This document shows positions 1 through 8,068 of a DNA stretch of 64,000 bases, one piece after another; position 1 is the stretch's first letter, and every line of letters starts with the position of its first letter. The notes under the pieces are model-generated. The model was not told where the DNA came from, searched no databases, and was given only the letters and a program-made list of their open reading frames with translations. Location: the NCBI GenBank assembly GCA_020632915.1, contig JACKEP010000024.1:21021-85020 (forward strand), written 5' to 3'. The position numbers and the translations under genes were made by a program. The DNA is from Alphaproteobacteria bacterium. GTDB taxonomy: Bacteria > Myxococcota_A > UBA796 > GCA-2862545.

Positions 1-1
1 G

Positions 2-403
2 GTCTGGCGGGACGGGCGGGGCTTCCACACCTCGCGGATGGTCGAGGGCACGTGCACGCTGACGGTCCGCCGGCCGTTCGGCGGCCGCTACCTGTTCTCG
101 GAGCCCACCGCTGTTCGCTACGGGTTCGGCGACGAGGCGCGCGTGACGCTGCCCACGCCGCGCCCCCCACCCGGCGCGGCGGGCTGGGACGTCACGGCCT
201 TCGAGGCCGGCCTGCACGTGGTGGAGGTCTACCCGGACAGCCCCGCCGACCGCGCCGGCCTGCGTGCGGGCGACCTGCTGCTCGCGCTCGATGGGGAGCC
301 GGCGAGCACCGTCGACGCCGAGGCGGCCTTCGGCGACCCCGCGCCACGGCACGTCGCGTTCGACCGCGACGGCGTGTGGCGGGAGGTCACCCTGGGCCCG
401 TGA
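2..403 (+). CDS. C-terminal part of a PDZ-domain protein (5' end outside window)
   Basis: The frame is open from the first bases of the window (reading WRDGRGFHTSRMVEG) with no start that looks real, so the gene very probably begins upstream. The last ~75 residues form a PDZ-like domain: a hydrophobic strand (GLHVVEVYPDSPADRAGL) followed by RAGDLLLALDGEP, the usual carboxylate-loop and 'GD.i..idG' pattern of bacterial PDZ domains in periplasmic proteases and retropepsin-like enzymes. The part before it is beta-rich and could be the end of an aspartyl-protease or other secreted domain, but no active site is visible here. It ends 12 bases before the convergent gene at 416-2257. Confidence 0.7.
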   Translation, partial: VWRDGRGFHTSRMVEGTCTLTVRRPFGGRYLFSEPTAVRYGFGDEARVTLPTPRPPPGAAGWDVTAFEAGLHVVEVYPDSPADRAGLRAGDLLLALDGEPASTVDAEAAFGDPAPRHVAFDRDGVWREVTLGP

Positions 404-415
404 GGTCGACCCGCC

Positions 416-2257
416 TCAGGGCACGAGCTGGAAGCCGACCGGCTGGCTCGTGAACGCCACGCCGCCGTCCCACACCGCGACCACGTGGTCGAGCGTCGTG
501 CCCACGTAGATCGGGTTGAGGCCCGCGGGCACGCGGAAGGTCGCCGTGGCGCGGCCGTGGGCGTCGAGCGTGCCGCGGAAGCCGTGGAACGGGGGCCGGG
601 CGGGCGGGTTGCGCGTCAGCTGCAGGTAGGGGCCGGGGTTGAGCGCGAAGGAGGCGCCGAACAGCGTGATGCCGGGGCTGGTGCCGGTGTTCGACCCGAG
701 GACGACGTAGGGCTTGCCGGCGTAGGCAGCGCCGGCGTCGATGGCGAACGTCACCATGCCGCCGGTGGTCACCGAGACGGTGGCGGCGTCCGCCGTGAGG
801 AACGTGGCGCCGAGGTTGCCGTCGGCGTCGACGTTCTGGGCGTAGATGTCGTCGTCGCCGTTGCGGGCGTCCTCCCAGAACACGACCGCCTCGTCGTCGG
901 CGCTCACCGTCAGCGACAGGCGGGTGGACTTCGCACTCGGCACGGTGGACACGTCGACCGGGCCGCCCCACACCTCGAGCCCGGTGGCGTCCAGGCGGTC
1001 GGCGACGATCTGGTCGTGCCCGAAGCCACCGCCGGGCGCCCAGCCGAGCACGGCGATGGCGCCGTCGCCCGCGGGCTGCAGGTAGGTGAGGTACTTCGTG
1101 GAGCTGTCGATCGGCAGCAGCTCGATGCCGCCCCCGCCCCACATGCGCGCCCCACCCGCGTCGAGCTGCTGGGCGTACCACCCTGTCTGCGCCTGGCCGG
1201 CGTCGGCCTCGATCCAGGCGACGAGGACGTTGCCGGTGAGCGGGTTGAACGTGGCCCGCGGGGCGAGGTGGTTGGTGGTGGCGGTGGTGGACGCCGTGAC
1301 GCCTTCGTGCGGGAACAGCTCCGCGCCCGAGGCGTCGAGGTGCTGGACCTGGGCGTCGAACAGGAACGACCGGGAGGGGTTGGAGACGTGCCAGCAGACC
1401 ACCGCCCCCCCGGCGCCGTCGGTGGACAGGCCCGGCGAGTAGCCCAGCGGCAGGTTGGCGAGGTCGAACACCTCGACGGGTGCGGACCACGACGGCGTGC
1501 CGGCCGCCGTGAAGGCCTGGGCGCGCACGTGGCGGTGGGAGGTGCTGAACGACGTGTCGCGCAGCCAGCTGACGACGACGTCGCCGCCGGCTCCCGGCAC
1601 GACCTCGGCGAAGCCGGGCGCAGCACCGGTCTCGGAGGCGATGATCACGCCGTCGGTGCCGAGCTGGGGCACGCCTGCCGGCGACAGGCGCTGCATGCGC
1701 ACCCCGGGCGTGGACCCGTAGTTGCCCCACACCACGACGAAGTCGCCGGTGGTGGTCTGGGTGACCATCGGGTCGACCTCGAAGTCGGCGTTGTCGGAGA
1801 CCGCGACGCCGTCGGCGCCCCACAGGAACGCGCCGCTCGACCCGATCCGGTAGGCGTGCACGTCGAGGTCGCCGCCGTCGCGCGTGTCGGTGAACGCGAC
1901 GACCAGGTTGTCGTCGGCGTCGGCGATGGCGCTCCAGTTCACGAGGCTCGTGGACTGGGGGTGGGTGCTGACGGCCATGCCGCCGGCGGGGAAGCGCGGG
2001 TGGCCCTTGCTGTCGTAGCGCTGGGCGTAGACGGCGTAGCTGCCGCCGCGGTTGTCGAACCACGTGACCCAGCGGCCACCGTCGGAGGTGACGGCCGACT
2101 TGGGCAGCGCCTGGTCCCCGGCGGCGACGGCGACGGCGGTGTTCGCGGCCGGGTCGGGGCTCCACGAGGCGGCCAGCGCCGGGGTGGCGGCGAGCGATGC
2201 GCCCCACGCGAGCATCAGGGTTGTCGGACGGGCGGCGGATCGGAGGTCGCGGCGCAT
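416..2257 (-). CDS. Exported propeller-like repeat protein
   Basis: 613 residues starting at ATG 2257, preceded by GAGGAT. Residues 1-30 are a signal peptide ending in TPALAA, so it is exported, not a lipoprotein. The middle (about 35-480) repeats a ~50-60 residue unit built around a W/F-x-D-x-R-x-G-x-x-D motif followed by a strand such as VYAQRYD or DIYAQNVDADG (for example WFDNRGGSYAVYAQ, FTDTRDGGDLDVHA, WEDARNGDDDIYAQ). Such repeats are typical of predicted surface beta-propellers. The last ~110 residues are a separate beta-rich domain (YAGKPYVVLGSNTGTSPG to the end) that may be a divergent copy of the module described under findings. No catalytic residues are recognisable. Convergent with the upstream PDZ gene; function unknown. 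Confidence 0.75.
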   Translation of the reverse strand: MRRDLRSAARPTTLMLAWGASLAATPALAASWSPDPAANTAVAVAAGDQALPKSAVTSDGGRWVTWFDNRGGSYAVYAQRYDSKGHPRFPAGGMAVSTHPQSTSLVNWSAIADADDNLVVAFTDTRDGGDLDVHAYRIGSSGAFLWGADGVAVSDNADFEVDPMVTQTTTGDFVVVWGNYGSTPGVRMQRLSPAGVPQLGTDGVIIASETGAAPGFAEVVPGAGGDVVVSWLRDTSFSTSHRHVRAQAFTAAGTPSWSAPVEVFDLANLPLGYSPGLSTDGAGGAVVCWHVSNPSRSFLFDAQVQHLDASGAELFPHEGVTASTTATTNHLAPRATFNPLTGNVLVAWIEADAGQAQTGWYAQQLDAGGARMWGGGGIELLPIDSSTKYLTYLQPAGDGAIAVLGWAPGGGFGHDQIVADRLDATGLEVWGGPVDVSTVPSAKSTRLSLTVSADDEAVVFWEDARNGDDDIYAQNVDADGNLGATFLTADAATVSVTTGGMVTFAIDAGAAYAGKPYVVLGSNTGTSPGITLFGASFALNPGPYLQLTRNPPARPPFHGFRGTLDAHGRATATFRVPAGLNPIYVGTTLDHVVAVWDGGVAFTSQPVGFQLVP

Positions 2258-2356
2258 GGCATCCTCGCATGGGGAACGGGAGGAGGGCGTAACCGCCTGC
2301 CCGAACCCCGCCGCGCGGGAATCACGCCACCCGGTCGCGGGTCACCACGGCGGTTC

Positions 2357-3484
2357 CTAGCGATCCCGCGCACAGCGCACGCCGACGTCCGGCAGGCGCG
2401 CATCCGGGACCATGGCGCCGCGGGCTGCGGCGCGCAGGTCGAACGGGTCGACGGTGGTCCAGGCGCCGCCGCGCTGGACCCGGCGCACGGGGCCCGCGGG
2501 AGAGGCCTCAGTGCTGCCGGGGTAGGGCGCGTAGCGATCCTCGGTCCACTCCCACACACTGCCCGCCAGGCCCCAGAACCCGGTGGGCGTGGGCTCGCGC
2601 AGGTTCTCCACCGTGGTGGGGCCTTCGTGCTCGCAGGGGAGGGCAGCGTGGTGGGCGGGGGCGACGTCGAGGTCGGCCTGCAGCGCGGCGACGACGTCGT
2701 CGATCGGGGCGTCGGCGAGGCGCGCGCACACGGCCACCTCGTGGCTGGCCACGTGGCGGTCGCGCCACACGTTGTAGACGGGGCCCTGGGCCTGCGGCGC
2801 CTCGCGGTCGATGCGATCCTCGAGCGGTCCGCAGGTGACCTGCAGCCGGGCCTCCGCGGCGAGCTCGCGCGGCTCGGCGGCGTTGGGGATCTGCACGCAG
2901 CGGGTGTCGTCGCCCCAGGGGAACCGGCGTCCCTCGGCGCCGCGCGCCGCCCACGCCCACTCGGCCTCGGTGGGCAGGCGGGCACCGAGCCACGCGCAGT
3001 AGCGCCGCGCGCCCTGCCACGTCAGCCCGGTGGCGGGCAGGGTGCCGGGGTGGTCGACGCCCACGGTGGAGAAGCCCCCGTCCAGCGCGATCTCGGCGGG
3101 GTCGCACCAGCCGGCGGCGACGCAGGCCTGCACGTCGCGGGCGAGCACCTCGTAGGCCTGGAGCTGGAAGGCGGCGACGGCAACGTCGTGGACGGGCGCC
3201 TCGTCGGGTCGGGCGAGCGGGTCGTAGCCGGGGCCGTCCGGGTCGGTGGCCTGGGCCCCCATGTGCAGCGTGCCCCCGGCGACCGGACGGAAGCAGCCGT
3301 GGTCGGGGCGGGGACGGTCACAGACGGCGTCGGCAGGCAGCGGCGCGTCGGCGGCGAGGCGCTGCGGCGTGCCGGGCGTGGCCGGACCCGGCAGGGGCTC
3401 GGACGGTTCGCCAGGAGCGAGCCAGGCGCAGGCGGCCAGGACCAGGAGCAGGACCACGTCGTCCCCGGGGTGTACCGCGCCCAT
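2357..3484 (-). CDS. FGE-sulfatase-fold (SUMF1-like) lipoprotein
   Basis: From ATG 3484 the protein has 375 residues. It begins MGAVHPGDD then a hydrophobic stretch ending VLAAC, a good lipobox. An in-frame ATG at 3535 would overlap the divergent neighbour's start and is less likely. The core is the formylglycine-generating-enzyme fold: RLPTEAEWAWAARGAEG with FPWGDD, then GSVWEWTEDRY, then RRVQRGGAWTT and RAAARGAM. About 110-120 residues separate PWGDD from VWEW, roughly twice the usual spacing, so there is an insertion rich in Cys and acidic residues. The paired catalytic cysteines of true FGE are not visible, so a binding or structural role in the periplasm is more likely than sulfatase activation. 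Fold assignment is firm, function is not. Confidence 0.85.
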   Translation of the reverse strand: MGAVHPGDDVVLLLVLAACAWLAPGEPSEPLPGPATPGTPQRLAADAPLPADAVCDRPRPDHGCFRPVAGGTLHMGAQATDPDGPGYDPLARPDEAPVHDVAVAAFQLQAYEVLARDVQACVAAGWCDPAEIALDGGFSTVGVDHPGTLPATGLTWQGARRYCAWLGARLPTEAEWAWAARGAEGRRFPWGDDTRCVQIPNAAEPRELAAEARLQVTCGPLEDRIDREAPQAQGPVYNVWRDRHVASHEVAVCARLADAPIDDVVAALQADLDVAPAHHAALPCEHEGPTTVENLREPTPTGFWGLAGSVWEWTEDRYAPYPGSTEASPAGPVRRVQRGGAWTTVDPFDLRAAARGAMVPDARLPDVGVRCARDR

Positions 3485-3533
3485 AGCCCGGCGCGTCGGC
3501 CTGCCGCGCGGTAGGGGCGCGGCGGAGGGAACC

Positions 3534-4628
3534 ATGGGGTCGATCTTCCACGACAGCTACGCAGCGGCGCGCGCGGCGTTCCGTGAGGACGCGGTCCGCG
3601 CGGGGTTCCGGGTCGACACCCACGGGGTGGGCCAGGAAGGGCCGGACGGCAAGACGCTCACGGTCGACGTGGCGGTGCGCAGCAAGGGCCTCGTGCGGCG
3701 GGCGGTGGTCGTGTCGAGCGGCACCCACGGCGTCGAGGGCTACTTCGGCTCGGCCGTGCAGCTCGACCTGCTGCGCGGTGCCCTGTCCGGCGCCTCACTC
3801 GCCGATGGCGACGCCATCGTGCTGATCCATGCGGTCAACCCGTACGGCATGGCGTGGCAGCGGCGCGTCAACGAGGACGGCGTCGACCTCAACCGCAACT
3901 TCGTGGTCCGCACGCCCGATGCCCCCGGCTACCAGGGCGCGCCCGCGGGCTACGTCGCGCTCGACGGGGTGCTCAACCCGCCGTCCGGCCCGGGCGGGCT
4001 CGACCTGTTCCCACTGCCGCTGGTCGCAGCGCTCGCGCGCGACGGCATGTCGGCGCTCAAGGACGCCGTGGCCGGCGGGCAGTACGCCTACCCGAAGGGC
4101 CTGTTCTTCGGCGGGCACGGCCCGTCGGCGTCGCTGCGGGTGCTCGACGCGGCGCTGCCGCCGATCCTCGGCCAGGCGGAGCGGGTGGTGCACCTCGACC
4201 TGCACACGGGCTCGGGCCGATGGGGCACCTACGTGCTCGCGGTCGACCTGCCCGCCTCCGACCCCCGCGTGGTGCGCCTGGGCCGCGAGCTCGGCGCCGA
4301 CCGCATCCAGGGGCTCGACCCGTCCGGGGTGCTCTACGCCATCCAGGGTGCGCTCGGGCCGTGGCTCCAGGCGCGCATGCCCGACGTCACCTACGACTGC
4401 CTGCTCGCCGAGTACGGCACCTACAACGTCATCCGGGTGCTCTCGGCCCTGCGGTTCGAGAACCGGGTGTGGTGGCACGCCCACGACGACGAAGCGCTCC
4501 GTGCGCGGGCCCGGGGGCGCCTCGTCGAGACGTTCTGTCCGGCGAGCCCGTCGTGGCGAACCACGTGTGTGGGCGCGGCCCGCGCCACGGTCGAGGCTGC
4601 GCTGCGGCACACGCTCGCCGTCGGCTGA
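3534..4628 (+). CDS. DUF2817 family M14-like zinc carboxypeptidase
   Basis: 364 residues from ATG 3534, preceded by GGAGGGA at the right distance. Motifs follow the DUF2817 branch of M14 metallocarboxypeptidases: SSGTHGVEGYFGS gives the HxxE zinc ligands (H65, E68), DLNRNF (118-123) is the substrate-carboxylate/arginine region, HLDLHTGSG supplies a further ligand (H220 or H224), and the late acidic residue in LLAEYGTYN (E293) fits the catalytic glutamate. No signal peptide is visible, so it is probably cytoplasmic and would hydrolyse peptide or N-acyl bonds. It is transcribed divergently from the FGE-fold lipoprotein with only ~49 bases between starts, and ends 12 bases before a convergent gene. 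Confidence 0.85.
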   Translation: MGSIFHDSYAAARAAFREDAVRAGFRVDTHGVGQEGPDGKTLTVDVAVRSKGLVRRAVVVSSGTHGVEGYFGSAVQLDLLRGALSGASLADGDAIVLIHAVNPYGMAWQRRVNEDGVDLNRNFVVRTPDAPGYQGAPAGYVALDGVLNPPSGPGGLDLFPLPLVAALARDGMSALKDAVAGGQYAYPKGLFFGGHGPSASLRVLDAALPPILGQAERVVHLDLHTGSGRWGTYVLAVDLPASDPRVVRLGRELGADRIQGLDPSGVLYAIQGALGPWLQARMPDVTYDCLLAEYGTYNVIRVLSALRFENRVWWHAHDDEALRARARGRLVETFCPASPSWRTTCVGAARATVEAALRHTLAVG

Positions 4629-4640
4629 CCCGACGGTGGG

Positions 4641-6167
4641 TCAGACCGCGGGCGCTTGTTCGGCCATCGGACCGTTCTGCGCGAGGAACTGACGCACCAT
4701 CGCCGGGGGCAGCGGCTCGCACACCAGCCGACCCTGGGCCGTGGCGATGCCGGTGATCGTCCGCGCGGCCTTGAGCTGGTCGTGCGTCTCGACGTTCTTG
4801 ACCGCCATGCGCCAGCCGCGGCGGGCGTGCAGGCTCGCGAAGGCGCGGGCGGTGACGGGGTCGAGCGCCTCGGCGGGCAGCTTGACGCCGCGGATGGCGG
4901 GGTGGGCCAGCGCGCGCAGGGTGTCTTCGTCCCACGTGGTGGCGTCGGCCCAGAGCTCGACGCCAAGCGCCAGGAGGCGTCCGAGGGTGACGGGGTCGGC
5001 CCGCTGGACCTCCAGCAGGTCGGGCGGTGGCAGCTCCAGGCGCACGGCCTGGGGCGGCAGGCCGCCGCGCTCCAGCGTGCCGATGAGGACGTCGAGGCTG
5101 CGGGCGTCGCGCAGCTGGGACGCGGACGTGTTCACGGCGGCGTACAGGTTGGGCGCGTAGCGTGTGCGCCAGCGCGGCAGGCGCGCGCAGGCGTCGGCGA
5201 ACACGTGGACGCCGAGATCGAGGCCCGCACCGGAGCGCGCCACCGCGCCCACGAAGTCGCGGGCCTCCAGGACGCCACGGTCGGGGTGGTTCCAGCGCGC
5301 GAACGCCTCGATGCCCACCACGCCGAGCGTGCGGGCGTCGAGGATCGGCTGGTAGTGGGCGAGGACCTCCTGCTGATGGATCGCGCGGCGGGCCTCGGTG
5401 GCGAGCTCACGGGCCATCACGAGGCGGTCGAGGGAGCGCGTGTCGTGGAAGCTCACCGGCTGGGACCCGAGCGTCGCCGCGGCCCGGGCATGGCCGACCA
5501 GCGCGTCGACGTCGGTGCCGTCGCCCGGGTACAGCGCGACGCCCAGCCGCACGGGGTGGTCGGTGTCGAGCCGGCTGGTGACGTGCTCGCCGAGCCACGC
5601 GCAGCCGAAGGTCAGGTCGCGGTCGGACGCGGCGAGCACGACGGTGCCGTCGTCGAGCACCACCGACACCAGGCACGACAGCGGCGAGGCGGCGTCGGCG
5701 CCGGGGATCGCCTTGCGCACGCGCTGGCGGACGTCCGGAGGTGCGGTGGGCGCGTCCACGGCGATCACAGCCCACGTGGGCTCGGCTTGGGTGCGCTCGG
5801 TGAGCAGGCGGGCGAGCGCGGTCTTCTGCGACAGCGGCGTGCCGCCCACGGTCCGCGGCTCGTCGACGGTCGGCAGCGCTGCCGGGGTGTCGCGCCGGGG
5901 GTCCATCGTGTCGACGGTGGATGGCGCGGTCTCGGCCGTCACCGCACGGACGCTGCGCTCGGGGGTGTCGATCCATAGACGCGCGGCGGCGAGCAGGCAC
6001 AGCGCGGCGAGGCCGAGCACGACGCTCGTCGATCCCCGCCCGACGCCGACGAACACCGCCGCCAGCGTGGTGGACGCCAGGATGCCGGCGACGATCCACC
6101 ACGTGCCCGACCACGCCGCGGCGCGCGGCGTCTTCAGGAGGCTGTGGTGACGATCCGTTCGCTGCAT
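4641..6167 (-). CDS. Membrane protein with degenerate GGDEF and EAL domains
   Basis: 508 residues with two membrane helices near the N terminus (about 21-42 and 48-64). Residues ~115-240 look like a GGDEF fold but lack the GGDEF loop. Residues ~255-505 are an EAL-type domain: YQPILDARTLGVVGIEAFARWNHP replaces the usual EALLRW context (E287), AVNTSASQL matches the NLS segment, RLELPPPDL matches the IE(L)TE strand and AQGRLVCEPLPP the final QGY..GRP segment. The DDFG metal motif is replaced by an ADATTW stretch, so cyclic-di-GMP hydrolysis is doubtful; a c-di-GMP-binding or partner-sensing role is the better guess. Divergent from the hydrolase at 6275, with a ~107-base shared control region. 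Confidence 0.85.
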   Translation of the reverse strand: MQRTDRHHSLLKTPRAAAWSGTWWIVAGILASTTLAAVFVGVGRGSTSVVLGLAALCLLAAARLWIDTPERSVRAVTAETAPSTVDTMDPRRDTPAALPTVDEPRTVGGTPLSQKTALARLLTERTQAEPTWAVIAVDAPTAPPDVRQRVRKAIPGADAASPLSCLVSVVLDDGTVVLAASDRDLTFGCAWLGEHVTSRLDTDHPVRLGVALYPGDGTDVDALVGHARAAATLGSQPVSFHDTRSLDRLVMARELATEARRAIHQQEVLAHYQPILDARTLGVVGIEAFARWNHPDRGVLEARDFVGAVARSGAGLDLGVHVFADACARLPRWRTRYAPNLYAAVNTSASQLRDARSLDVLIGTLERGGLPPQAVRLELPPPDLLEVQRADPVTLGRLLALGVELWADATTWDEDTLRALAHPAIRGVKLPAEALDPVTARAFASLHARRGWRMAVKNVETHDQLKAARTITGIATAQGRLVCEPLPPAMVRQFLAQNGPMAEQAPAV

Positions 6168-6274
6168 CGGACTTCCCGTGGATACGGCGAATCGGTACGG
6201 GAATGTTTGGACTTGAAGCGATGTCGGTGCGCGCGGGTCAAGCCCCGTCGGTCACCGTCGACCGTGGAGGACCG

Positions 6275-7132
6275 ATGAACGACGACGCCGCCAGCCTGCT
6301 CCCCGACCCCACACCGTCCCGCCGGGCCTTCCTGGTCACCACGCTGGCCACGGGCTTTGCGCTGTCGGCCCGCCCGGCGCAGGCGTCCACCGTGGTCACC
6401 GCCGCCGACGGCCTCGACTGCGGCCCTGTGAGCGTGCCGGTCCCTGGGGGCACCAGCCCGGGCTACGTCGCGCGGCCCAAGGGCAAGGCCAACCCGCCGG
6501 TGGTGCTGGTGGTCCAGGAGATCTTCGGCCTGCACGAGCACATCCAGGACGTGTGCCGTCGTCTGGCGCGCGACGGCTTCATGGCCGTGTCGGTGGAGCT
6601 GTACGCGCGCCAGGGCGACGTCACCAAGCTGACCGACATCCAGCAGGTGCTCGCCGTGGTGCGACAGGTGCCCGACGCCCAGGTGCTCGGCGATCTCGAC
6701 GCCCTGGTGGCCTTCGCCAAGGCCCAGGGCGGCGACACGTCGAAGCTGGGCATCACCGGCTTCTGCTGGGGTGGGCGCATCGTGTGGCTCTACGCCGCGC
6801 ACCGCGCCGACCTGCGCGCCGGGGTGGCCTGGTACGGGCGCCTGCGGGGGGAGGCGAGCGCGCTGCAGCCGACGCACCCCCTCGACGTCGTCGCGTCGAT
6901 CAAGGCCCCGGTGCTCGGGCTGTACGGCGCCAAGGACACCGGCATCCCGGTGGCCGACGTCACGGCGATGGACGCAGCGCTCACCCAGGCCGGCACACCG
7001 CACGCCTTCCACGTCTACGACGACGCCGGGCACGCGTTCCACGCCGACTACCGTCCCAGCTACGTCGAGGCCGACGCCAAGGACGGCTACCGCCGCATGC
7101 TCGCCTGGTTCCGCGAGCACGGCGTGGGCTGA
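6275..7132 (+). CDS. Tat-exported dienelactone hydrolase family protein
   Basis: 285 residues; the ATG at 6275 is preceded by TGGAGGA. The N terminus SRRAFLVTTLATGFALS with PAQAS is a Tat signal (twin Arg followed by FL) and a cleavage site near residue 38, so the enzyme should fold in the cytoplasm and act in the periplasm. The alpha/beta-hydrolase core shows the dienelactone-hydrolase Cys-Asp-His triad: GFCWGGR (C164), AKDTGIPV (D221) and DDAGHAFH (H253). VVQEIFGLHEHIQDVCRRLA is the usual family N-terminal strand and helix. Substrate unknown; family members hydrolyse dienelactones and other small esters. Confidence 0.92.
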   Translation: MNDDAASLLPDPTPSRRAFLVTTLATGFALSARPAQASTVVTAADGLDCGPVSVPVPGGTSPGYVARPKGKANPPVVLVVQEIFGLHEHIQDVCRRLARDGFMAVSVELYARQGDVTKLTDIQQVLAVVRQVPDAQVLGDLDALVAFAKAQGGDTSKLGITGFCWGGRIVWLYAAHRADLRAGVAWYGRLRGEASALQPTHPLDVVASIKAPVLGLYGAKDTGIPVADVTAMDAALTQAGTPHAFHVYDDAGHAFHADYRPSYVEADAKDGYRRMLAWFREHGVG

Positions 7133-7138
7133 CGGCCG

Positions 7139-7966
7139 TCAGGCCGGCGCGGCCGCGTGCAGCGCGAGGTCGGGGAAGCGCCGCATCAGGTGGCGCAGGA
7201 AGACGTAGAGCATCAGGCTCATCGCCGCCATCTCGACGCACTCCTCCGTGGCCTTGGAGAAGTGCAGCACGAAGGCGTGGCCGCTCTCGTTGCCGATCTC
7301 GCGGCCCAGCGTCGCGACGAGGTCGAAGCTGCCGAGCCAGGCGTAGAGGTTGAGGGCGTGGTCCGGGGCCAGGCCCTCGAAGAAGTCCATCACCACCGAC
7401 AGCGCCATCAGCCCCATCGAGCCCACGACCATCAGCCGTCCGCGCAGGTCGTCGATCTCGCGGGCGACGAAGTACAGGATGAACAGGCCCATGCCGCCGA
7501 AGAACGGCAGGAACACGAGCTGCCACGCGTAGGACGGGAAGCCGGTGACCTGGGTGGCGCCGGCGCCGAGGTCGTCGACGAACGTGCCGACGCGCTCGTG
7601 GAACATCGTGCCGTCGTCGGCGGCCAGGTACAGGAAGAAGGCGGCGAGGATCGTCCAGCCGAGCGTGCGGGCGCGGGGCGCGTCCTCGTGCCGCGACAGG
7701 CCGGCGTGGGCGAACAGCACCAGGCTGACGAGCACGGTCTGGGTCACCCCCACCCACGAGGCGAGGCCGTCCTCCCGCGTGGCGTTGAACACCCGACGCA
7801 GCGCCGAGGACGGGATCCAGCCCGCGTAGTTCAGGGTCGCGTCCATCAACAGCAGCGCCAGCTCGAGGCCCAGGGCCGCCCACAGCACGCGCTCGCACAC
7901 CCTGTCGGGGTCGAACACCACCTCGGTGATGGACGAACGTACGTCGGGACGTGACGTGGCGTTCAC
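7139..7966 (-). CDS. Multi-pass membrane protein of unknown function
   Basis: 275 residues from a GTG at 7966, chosen because AGGAGG lies five bases upstream and the first membrane helix follows at a normal distance; longer readings into the fpg gene are shadows. About six hydrophobic segments are visible (LWAALGLELALLLMDATL, GVTQTVLVSLVLFA, TLGWTILAAFFLYLA, LVFLPFFGGMGLFILYF, MVVGSMGLMALSVVMDFF, MAAMSLMLYVFL). A conserved-looking DDGTMFHERVG sits at a membrane edge and a second acidic/His cluster (GHAFVLHFSKATEECVE) lies late. Such DD...HE membrane proteins are widespread without known function. Ends 6 bases from the convergent hydrolase gene. Confidence 0.75.
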   Translation of the reverse strand: MNATSRPDVRSSITEVVFDPDRVCERVLWAALGLELALLLMDATLNYAGWIPSSALRRVFNATREDGLASWVGVTQTVLVSLVLFAHAGLSRHEDAPRARTLGWTILAAFFLYLAADDGTMFHERVGTFVDDLGAGATQVTGFPSYAWQLVFLPFFGGMGLFILYFVAREIDDLRGRLMVVGSMGLMALSVVMDFFEGLAPDHALNLYAWLGSFDLVATLGREIGNESGHAFVLHFSKATEECVEMAAMSLMLYVFLRHLMRRFPDLALHAAAPA

Positions 7967-8026
7967 GGAGGCCTCCTGTCGGCCGCGCGCGCGACCGACC
8001 CTGGACTCCGTATCGGTCAGTACTGC

Positions 8027-8047
8027 CACGACTTGCGTCGAGTCGTG
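8027..8047. promoter_or_regulatory. Inverted repeat, possible operator upstream of fpg
   Basis: A perfect 7-bp inverted repeat (CACGACT, 7-base spacer, AGTCGTG; arms 8027-8033 and 8041-8047) lies in the divergent control region between the membrane protein start (7966) and the Fpg-family start (8069). The position, 22 bases before the ATG, suits a repressor site, but no matching regulator is identified. Confidence 0.35.
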
Positions 8048-8068
8048 GGTGCGGCCCCGGGAGCGTCG

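Noticed and set aside
485..3514. Very long open frame on the plus strand antisense to two genes
   Set aside because: Its translation is Val/Gly/Arg/Asp-rich without a fold, while the minus strand encodes a signal peptide, propeller repeats and FGE motifs. High GC keeps opposite frames open.
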